From a virus, in IMG/VR virus record IMGVR_UViG_3300043353_000047, positions 1-40,538 of that record: a DNA stretch of 40,538 nucleotides; one strand, written 5' to 3'. This document shows positions 35,537 through 40,538 of this stretch, piece after piece. The notes below the pieces were generated by a model. That model saw only the letters and a program-made list of their open reading frames with translations. It did no database searches and was not told the DNA's origin. How positions within the stretch are numbered: position 1 is the stretch's first letter; each line of letters begins with the position of its first letter. The position numbers and the translations under genes are program-made.

Positions 35537-36029
35537 CCAAGTTCCGATCGAATATCTCCGTGAGCGCTTTAGCTATGATCCCGACACGGGCGTTCTGGCA
35601 TGGCGCAACGGCCAACGGGCAGGACAAGAGGCCGGACGCAAAGGAAATCATCAAGCCTTTTTAAGATTTAACGGCAGGCGACATAGTATTCTCGTGCATC
35701 GAATTGCGTTTGCTCTCATGACCGGCAGGTGGCCTCCTCACGACATAGACCATCGTAATGGCATCTCGACGGATAATCGTTGGGACAATCTGCGAGCGGC
35801 CACTCGCGCCGAAAACACCCAAAACCTTGGCGGCCCATATCGCAACGGGTCAACGGGTGTCCTCGGTGTGCATCGGATTGTTAACAGGCTAAAGCCATGG
35901 AGAGCTCGCATCGGGATAAACGGCGGCAAGTGTAGTTTGGGCTGTTTTCCTACGAAAGAAGAAGCCTACCAGGCCTATTTGAGGGCGAAAAAAGAACTGC
36001 ACCCATTCTCGGAGCGGGTCCATGGCTAG
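35529..36029 (+). CDS. HNH endonuclease with AP2 domain
   Basis: 166 aa. HNH part: RIAFALMTGRWPPHDIDHRN, GISTDNRWDNLRAATRAENT. C-terminal AP2-type DNA-binding domain: GVLGVHRIVNRLKPWRARIG, SLGCFPTKEEAYQAYLRAKK. Free-standing homing endonucleases of this type move between phages. Its start ATG overlaps the TAG of the lysozyme gene, and the nine bases ATGGCTAGC occur at both its start and the next gene's start. AT-rich relative to the surrounding genes. It separates two virion genes that were probably overlapping. Confidence 0.9.
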   Translation: MASQVPIEYLRERFSYDPDTGVLAWRNGQRAGQEAGRKGNHQAFLRFNGRRHSILVHRIAFALMTGRWPPHDIDHRNGISTDNRWDNLRAATRAENTQNLGGPYRNGSTGVLGVHRIVNRLKPWRARIGINGGKCSLGCFPTKEEAYQAYLRAKKELHPFSERVHG

Positions 36030-36030
36030 C
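35529..36030 (+). mobile_element. HNH insertion with 9-bp direct repeats
   Basis: ATGGCTAGC at 35529-35537 and again at 36022-36030. Removing one copy with the intervening DNA restores GGCTATGGCTAGCACC, where the lysozyme stop and the next start overlap. The insert is about 493 bases. Confidence 0.65.
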
Positions 36031-36780
36031 ACCCCCACCTTTTCGCCAAATCCCTACGCGAATTTCGATCCTAGCCAGTTCACCAATCCATATTCGCAAT
36101 ATTTCGGCAAAGCGCTTCCCTGGCCAAGCTCATATTCCGGCACGCCGACCAACGCGCTCGGCCAGCCGATCCAGGCGCCGCAGGCGCCGCAGGGGATGAC
36201 GCTCAACTCGACGCCGCAACAGCCGCAGGCGCCGGGCGCCGCCGCTAATCCGTTCGCCAACGTTCCGAACGTTCAAGGCCAAAATGCGCCGGCCACCGAA
36301 CCAAGGGGCGGGCTCAATATTGCTGATTGGCAAGCGCTGTCGCCGGCTCAGAGAAGCGCCGCCATGGGGCCCATGGGCCAATATTCGGCCGGCCTCGCGA
36401 TGATGCCGTCGGGCAATAATTTCGTCGCCTCCGGCAGCAATCCAAGCGGCGCCAATCCGCAGGCCTCAACGGCGTTGGGTTTCATGAACTCTGGCCTCAA
36501 CGGCTTTGGTCAGATGCAACAGCAACAGCAACCGCAGCAGGCCGCCGCGCCGAGCGCGCCGAACAACTGGCAGAACACGCTTTCGATGCTCGCCAACCCG
36601 GGCCATGTGACCACGCCAGGCGCCACCGTGCCGCAGGCTCAGAGCTCGACCGGGGTCCAGCCGGGCGTGCTGCAAAACTTCCTCGCCAATTGGAAGCCGC
36701 AGCAAAGCGGGGCGGGCTCGGGCTTCACGCAGAATTTCAACTCGATCTTGCGCGGCCTGCAGGCGCAGAAAGGGAGTTGA
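36022..36780 (+). CDS. Gln/Pro-rich virion or ejection protein
   Basis: 252 aa. Low complexity (APQAPQGMTLNSTPQQPQAP, MQQQQQPQQAAAPSAPNNWQ) with short ordered parts near YSQYFGKALPWP and the end FTQNFNSILRGLQ. Probably disordered and ejected with DNA, as inferred from place and composition. Its ATG is the copy regenerated by the HNH insertion. Confidence 0.55.
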   Translation: MASTPTFSPNPYANFDPSQFTNPYSQYFGKALPWPSSYSGTPTNALGQPIQAPQAPQGMTLNSTPQQPQAPGAAANPFANVPNVQGQNAPATEPRGGLNIADWQALSPAQRSAAMGPMGQYSAGLAMMPSGNNFVASGSNPSGANPQASTALGFMNSGLNGFGQMQQQQQPQQAAAPSAPNNWQNTLSMLANPGHVTTPGATVPQAQSSTGVQPGVLQNFLANWKPQQSGAGSGFTQNFNSILRGLQAQKGS

Positions 36781-36784
36781 ACCC

Positions 36785-38233
36785 GTGGCTGGCAGCATCC
36801 TCGATCTGATCCAATCGGCCATGGGCCACCCTGATCCTGCGATGGCGATTCAAGCCCGGTTGGGCCAGGCCCCCGGCATGCCCGGCGGGCCCGGCCCGCA
36901 ACCTCTCGCCGGCCCCCCGCCCTCCGCAGGCGGACCGGCGGGGCCTGGCGGTCCCCCTGGCGCCTCGGGGGGGCCGCCTGCGCCAGGCGGCCCGGCCCCT
37001 CCCACCGGACCGCCTGGCGCTCCTCCTGGCGGCGCGCCGCCACCGCCACAGCCGCAGGCCTATCAAACGCCGCCCGACCTCGGGCAGATGTTCGTGCAGC
37101 TGACGCAGCGCCAGCAATCCAACGAGCAATTCAATCGCGGCATGGGCATGCTGGCGGCCGGCTTCGCTCAGCCGCGCGATCGCGGCATTATGGTTGACGC
37201 GATGCAGGGGCAGAGCGGCGACGCCGGCGGCCTCATGGGCAACCTCATGAAGCTGCAACAATACAACATCGAACAGCAGCAAATGGCCGCCTATCGGCAG
37301 AGCGTGCCCGGCATGCTGGCGAAGGCGGGGCTCGACCCGAGCTATGCGCCGCTCGTCATGGCCGACCCCTCGATCATGTCCAAGATCGTCGAGACGCAAG
37401 CCGGCGTCGGCGGCAATCCGGCCTGGCAAGCCCAAATGCGCGCCGAGAAGGCCCTGACCAATCAAGGCCAGCCGATCCCGTGGACGCCTGGCGACCCGAC
37501 GTCTTATGACGCCTACACCAAGGCCAAGACCGGCGAGGCCGTCACCACGGCGGACGCGAAGGCGAAAGACCTCTCGGCCGACCGGGCGAATTTCGCCCCG
37601 GCCAAGACCGCCTATGACGCGATGATCGCCGACAGCCAGGCATTGCTCAAACAGCCGGGCCTCGACGACATCGTCGGCGGCTATCTCAACCAGCACAAGA
37701 GCGACCAGACGCCCGGCCTGGCGGCGAGCACGCAAAGCGCGCTCTCGCTCTACAACAAGGTCATGGGCAACCAATATGCCGCCGGCGTGCAGGACTTCAA
37801 AGGCGCGGGCCGGATCACGCAACAGGAGCTCAAGCAGGACTTGCCGGGTCAGTCGACGATGGCGAATCGCGCGCAATCGTCGGCCGATTTCCGCCAGGGC
37901 GTGCAAGACTACATCGCCAAGCTACAACAGAAGCGGGCGCAGTTGTTCGGCCAGGCTGGGCAACTCGATCATCCCGACTTGAGCGACGCCGATTATGGGA
38001 AGGTCAACGCGATCTATAAGCCTGGCGGCGACCTCTTTGTGGGCGGCCAGACCGAGCGCAAAGCCGCCGCGCAACCCCCGCCGACGCCGGCGGGTGACGC
38101 GACCGGCGTGCTCAAGCCCATGCCCGACGACACCAAGGCGGCCGCGATCGCGATGATCGCCAAAGACCCGACGCAACGCGCCCCGCTCATTTCGCACTTG
38201 CGCGCGCAGGGCATTGACCCGACGGGGCTCTAA
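36785..38233 (+). CDS. Ejection protein with collagen-like N-terminus
   Basis: 482 aa, GTG start. Residues about 30-95 are Pro/Gly repeats (GGPAGPGGPPGASGGPPAP). The rest is helical: FVQLTQRQQSNEQFNRGM, a QQYNIEQQQMAAYRQSV stretch, and C-terminal QSSADFRQGVQDYIAKLQ. The large helical, Gln-rich character fits internal virion proteins that form a trans-envelope channel in podoviruses. No enzymatic motif seen. Confidence 0.6.
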   Translation: MAGSILDLIQSAMGHPDPAMAIQARLGQAPGMPGGPGPQPLAGPPPSAGGPAGPGGPPGASGGPPAPGGPAPPTGPPGAPPGGAPPPPQPQAYQTPPDLGQMFVQLTQRQQSNEQFNRGMGMLAAGFAQPRDRGIMVDAMQGQSGDAGGLMGNLMKLQQYNIEQQQMAAYRQSVPGMLAKAGLDPSYAPLVMADPSIMSKIVETQAGVGGNPAWQAQMRAEKALTNQGQPIPWTPGDPTSYDAYTKAKTGEAVTTADAKAKDLSADRANFAPAKTAYDAMIADSQALLKQPGLDDIVGGYLNQHKSDQTPGLAASTQSALSLYNKVMGNQYAAGVQDFKGAGRITQQELKQDLPGQSTMANRAQSSADFRQGVQDYIAKLQQKRAQLFGQAGQLDHPDLSDADYGKVNAIYKPGGDLFVGGQTERKAAAQPPPTPAGDATGVLKPMPDDTKAAAIAMIAKDPTQRAPLISHLRAQGIDPTGL

Positions 38234-39789
38234 TGGCCGATCCGCTCTTTGGCTTCAAACCGGCGGCCGCGCCCGACCCTTTGATGGGCTTCAAGCCGGC
38301 GACCGCGTCGAGTTCGGGCGCCACACCCGACCTCGGCACGACAGCCATTTGGAACAAGCCGGCTGACACGTCTTGGTCGGATTTCATGCTCGCCCACCTG
38401 GCGAAGCCGTTCCAAGGCGCGGACCAGGCCGCGCAAGACTATTCGCGGACGGCGGTCGACGCGGCGACGTTCGGCCTTGGCGATCGCTTCCAATCCTATT
38501 TGACCGGCAATCCTCTCGACCAGGAGCGCGCGGCGACGGCTGCGGCCTCGGGCCGGCTCGGCGCCATGGCGCCGATCGTCAGCGGCGCAATGTACGCCAT
38601 GGGGCCGGGCGAGCTCGGCCTCGCATCGAAGATCGGCGGCAAGGTTGCGCCGGCGATCGGCAAATGGGCCGGCGGCGTGCTCGGCAGCGGGGCCGAGGGC
38701 GCGATCGCCGGTGGCGCCGGGGCGGCCGGTCATGACGAAGACGTCGGTCAAGGGGCGCTCCTTGGCGGGGCGCTCGGCGCGGGCGCGGGCACGCTCGGCG
38801 GCGTGGTCGGCCGAGGCGGCGCGCCCGCGCCTCCCGTGTCGGCCAGCGACCTCCACGCCGCCGCGCAGCAAATCTATAAGCCGCTCGACAACATCATCTT
38901 CAATTCGAGCAGCGAAGTGCACCCCGAGCTCGACGCCTTCAAGACGGCGATCGGCAATACGACGGACCTCACGGGCAAGCGTCTCGACCAGGCCAAGGGG
39001 ACCTCGGCCATCCTCGAGGACCTATACGGCTCGCCGCAACTGACCGGGCGCAACATTCAGGAGGCGCAACGCAGCCTCGACAAAATCGCCAGTAGCCCGA
39101 GCTCGACCGTGCAAGATCAGGAATACGCGCCCAAGCTCAAGTCGGCGCTCCAAAACGTCATGGACAACGGGCTTCCGTTCGCCGGCGTGCCGGCCGGCAA
39201 CCAGGCGAGCGGTTATGCGGGGCTCGTGCAAAAAGCGGGCGACCTCATCCACGGCCGGGCGCAAGACGTTGGCCGGCTCGACACCATGGTCGACAAGAGC
39301 GCCGTCGCTGGCGGCCCCGACGTCGGCGCGCAAATGGGCGGATATCTGACGAGCAAGCAAGGCCAGCAATTCACCAAGCCGGGCACGCCGCAATATGACG
39401 CGGCCAACACGCTCGCGGCGACGGCGCAAAAGCCGCTGACGAGCGGCCAGGGCTTAACGATGTGGGATTTGAAGCATCATTTGATGTGGCCGGCGATCGG
39501 CTTGGGCGGCGCCTCGGCCGTGAGTCTCGCCGGCACGGAGGAAGGCCATCAACCGGCTTGGGCTCAGATACCCGAAGACATCGCCGGCCTAGCCGCCGGC
39601 TTTGCTCTCAAGAGGGGTTTGGGCGCCGGTGGCGCGCTCGCACAGCAACGCGCGCTCGCCGCCGCGCGCGCCGCGTTCTCGACCGGCCAGGCGCAAGCGC
39701 CGGTCCTGCCCGTCGCGCCGTTCCGCGACGCGGTCCGGCGGCTCATCTTCGGCCAGGGCGCGACGGCCAATATGCCGGGCCAGAATTAG
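38233..39789 (+). CDS. Ejection protein with glycine-zipper membrane segments
   Basis: 518 aa, TAATG overlap. N-terminal repeat PLFGFKP/PLMGFKP (3-9 and 16-22). A Gly/Ala membrane-like section at about 150-200 (GALLGGALGAGAGTLGGVVG) suggests insertion in the host membrane. Another hydrophobic part lies near 415-450 (MWPAIGLGGASAVSLAG). Likely the last ejection protein. Its TAG overlaps the stop of a minus microprotein. Confidence 0.65.
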   Translation: MADPLFGFKPAAAPDPLMGFKPATASSSGATPDLGTTAIWNKPADTSWSDFMLAHLAKPFQGADQAAQDYSRTAVDAATFGLGDRFQSYLTGNPLDQERAATAAASGRLGAMAPIVSGAMYAMGPGELGLASKIGGKVAPAIGKWAGGVLGSGAEGAIAGGAGAAGHDEDVGQGALLGGALGAGAGTLGGVVGRGGAPAPPVSASDLHAAAQQIYKPLDNIIFNSSSEVHPELDAFKTAIGNTTDLTGKRLDQAKGTSAILEDLYGSPQLTGRNIQEAQRSLDKIASSPSSTVQDQEYAPKLKSALQNVMDNGLPFAGVPAGNQASGYAGLVQKAGDLIHGRAQDVGRLDTMVDKSAVAGGPDVGAQMGGYLTSKQGQQFTKPGTPQYDAANTLAATAQKPLTSGQGLTMWDLKHHLMWPAIGLGGASAVSLAGTEEGHQPAWAQIPEDIAGLAAGFALKRGLGAGGALAQQRALAAARAAFSTGQAQAPVLPVAPFRDAVRRLIFGQGATANMPGQN

Positions 39790-39863
39790 AACGGCTTCTT
39801 CACGTCGGCGAGGCAAGCGACGAGAAACGCACACGCGACGACGATGCAAACGGTGGCTACCAT
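39786..39863 (-). CDS. 25-aa lipoprotein-like micropeptide
   Basis: MVATVCIVVACAFLVACLAD then VKKPF. AGGAG ribosome site nine bases before the ATG. Hydrophobic with an LVAC sequence (14-17) that fits a lipobox, giving a tiny lipoprotein of nine residues after lipidation. No positive charge near the N-terminus, so it could instead be a plain membrane peptide. Next to three small membrane genes it might be a minimal outer spanin. Confidence 0.5.
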   Translation of the reverse strand: MVATVCIVVACAFLVACLADVKKPF

Positions 39864-39898
39864 ATTTTTCTCCTAAAGTGAGCGGTGGTTAGAGCGGT

Positions 39899-40117
39899 TC
39901 ATTTCGGCGCCGGAAGTTGAATGATGATCGGCGGCGGGGGCGGCGTTTGACCGATCTTGAAGCCGACAAAGCCAGCGGCCGCGCTTGCCAGCGCCGCCGT
40001 GGCGCCCACAAGAATTGCGATGTTGCGCGGGTGTTCCCAAATATCTTGCTTGCGCCGCAAGCTGACATCCAGGCCGACTAGCGCTTGCTCAAGAACCTTT
40101 TGTTCTTCATCGGTCAT
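39899..40117 (-). CDS. Small membrane protein with proline-rich tail
   Basis: 72 aa. Acidic-basic N-terminus (MTDEEQKVLEQALVGLDVSL), one membrane segment at about 33-55 (AILVGATAALASAAAGFVGF) and a PPPPPIIIQLPAPK tail. The tail resembles the next gene's APLTIAPKP. Possibly lysis or superinfection exclusion. Confidence 0.6.
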   Translation of the reverse strand: MTDEEQKVLEQALVGLDVSLRRKQDIWEHPRNIAILVGATAALASAAAGFVGFKIGQTPPPPPIIIQLPAPK

Positions 40118-40275
40118 GGTTTCGGCGCGATCGTCAACGGGGCGTCCAGATGGACATTGATCGTCTGCGGCTGACGGCTGATCCAGGCGGACACCGCGAG
40201 CACGCTGCCAGCGAAGATCGCGCCCGCTAATAGCACGGCCGCGACGGCCCCGAGTATTACCGCCGCGTCAGTCAT
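40114..40275 (-). CDS. Small membrane protein
   Basis: 53 aa from the ATG at 40275 (ATGA overlap), not the longer frame. Membrane segment about 4-32 (AAVILGAVAAVLLAGAIFAG), then INVHLDAPLTIAPKP. N-terminal anchor plus short periplasmic tail. Confidence 0.55.
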   Translation of the reverse strand: MTDAAVILGAVAAVLLAGAIFAGSVLAVSAWISRQPQTINVHLDAPLTIAPKP

Positions 40276-40529
40276 CCGAGCGCTCCGACTTTGCTGGCAA
40301 CGCGCAACAGCAACCATAGAGCCGGCGCACCGAAAACGACGAGCACGCCGTAAAGGCCGACCATCCACGTCAGGAGGTTTACCCTCCCGTCCAAGCTCAC
40401 GAGCTTCGTCTCAACGCCAGCGAGGCGATTTTCGTACGAGGCGACCTCCTCGGCCGCCTTGTCCGCCTTCTCGGCCGAGGCCCCCGCATCGACCAAAGCC
40501 TCGCGCAGCGCGCCTAACTGTAACGCCAT
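40272..40529 (-). CDS. Coiled-coil membrane protein
   Basis: 85 aa. Coiled-coil N-terminal half (AEKADKAAEEVASYENRLAG, VETKLVSLDGRVNLL), one membrane segment at about 55-77 (MVGLYGVLVVFGAPALWLLL) and a basic end. First gene of the leftward right-edge cluster; upstream control is outside the window. Confidence 0.6.
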   Translation of the reverse strand: MALQLGALREALVDAGASAEKADKAAEEVASYENRLAGVETKLVSLDGRVNLLTWMVGLYGVLVVFGAPALWLLLRVASKVGALG

Positions 40530-40538
40530 GGGTGTTTC

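Noticed and set aside
36737-37906. 389-aa frame on minus opposite the ejection gene
   Set aside because: It is an antisense shadow of a GC-rich gene; no ribosome site and Arg/His-rich composition without domains.
1-40538. Circular closure of the window
   Set aside because: Joining the ends would finish YqaJ after eight more residues (RKHPWRYS), which lacks the usual helical C-terminus after QFFQKRV; no terminal repeat was seen either.
1-40538. tRNA, CRISPR or integrase genes
   Set aside because: I saw no cloverleaf with a CCA-type end, no regular repeat-spacer array and no tyrosine or serine recombinase motif; this was reading by eye, not a profile search.

Overview
The window looks like most of the genome of a temperate, short-tailed (podovirus-type) double-stranded DNA phage or prophage. 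It carries one complete head-packaging-tail-ejection module: a P22-type portal, TerL, scaffold, an SU10-type major capsid protein, an SU10-type adaptor, fibres, and glutamine- or glycine-rich ejection proteins. There is no tail tube and no tape-measure gene. The DNA is GC-rich. One gene encodes a PEP-CTERM protein of the PEPxxWA type, which is typical of Alphaproteobacteria, so the host is probably an alphaproteobacterium (inference). No integrase, tRNA, rRNA or CRISPR array was seen. The YqaJ gene runs off the left edge, so the window is not a complete phage.

Layout. (1) 1-1332, minus: a YqaJ exonuclease and an ERF annealing protein, i.e. a phage recombination pair. (2) 1404-4552: divergent XRE regulators, followed on plus by a VRR-NUC nuclease, a DUF559-like nuclease and a replication protein. 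The replication gene contains iterons and hairpins that look like a phage-lambda-style internal origin, and a further gene overlaps its 3' end by 158 nt. (3) 4519-9500, minus: a translationally coupled run of small genes, including an Ig-like protein, a Pro/Gly-rich protein, zinc ribbons, an HTH, coiled coils and small membrane proteins. (4) 9516-12297, minus: an island of separately controlled genes (ArdC antirestriction, four uncharacterised proteins including a 44-aa microprotein, and a possible 22-aa membrane peptide). Its upstream regions carry seven copies of a palindromic operator, TGGCCA-CAA-TGGCCA or close variants. (5) 12691-13270: a mostly noncoding control region with an inverted repeat and three 13-bp direct repeats. 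(6) 13271-16992, plus: small genes including an Acb2-type anti-CBASS candidate, a small-terminase candidate and a RyR-domain protein. (7) 16924-18065, minus: a PEP-CTERM protein and a YPDQGLP-repeat protein with its own terminator. (8) 18146-39789, plus: a promoter and the late operon for head, lysis, tail and ejection, interrupted by two HNH-type mobile endonuclease genes. (9) 39786-40529, minus: four tiny membrane or lipoprotein-like genes.

How it fits together. The XRE repressor gene at 1404-1706 has a promoter with TTGACA, an 18-bp spacer and TATGTT, giving a predicted leaderless mRNA. Its spacer resembles the spacer operators of two island promoters. The simplest reading is a distributed repressor regulon that silences an anti-defence island in the lysogen and releases it at once when phage DNA enters a cell without repressor. 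Other observations worth checking are a parS-like site one base from consensus inside a late gene, a perfect 20-bp AT palindrome inside another late gene, a tail protein joining an L,D-transpeptidase-like motif to a lysozyme domain, and an HNH gene flanked by a 9-bp duplication that restores the start codon of the gene it displaced.
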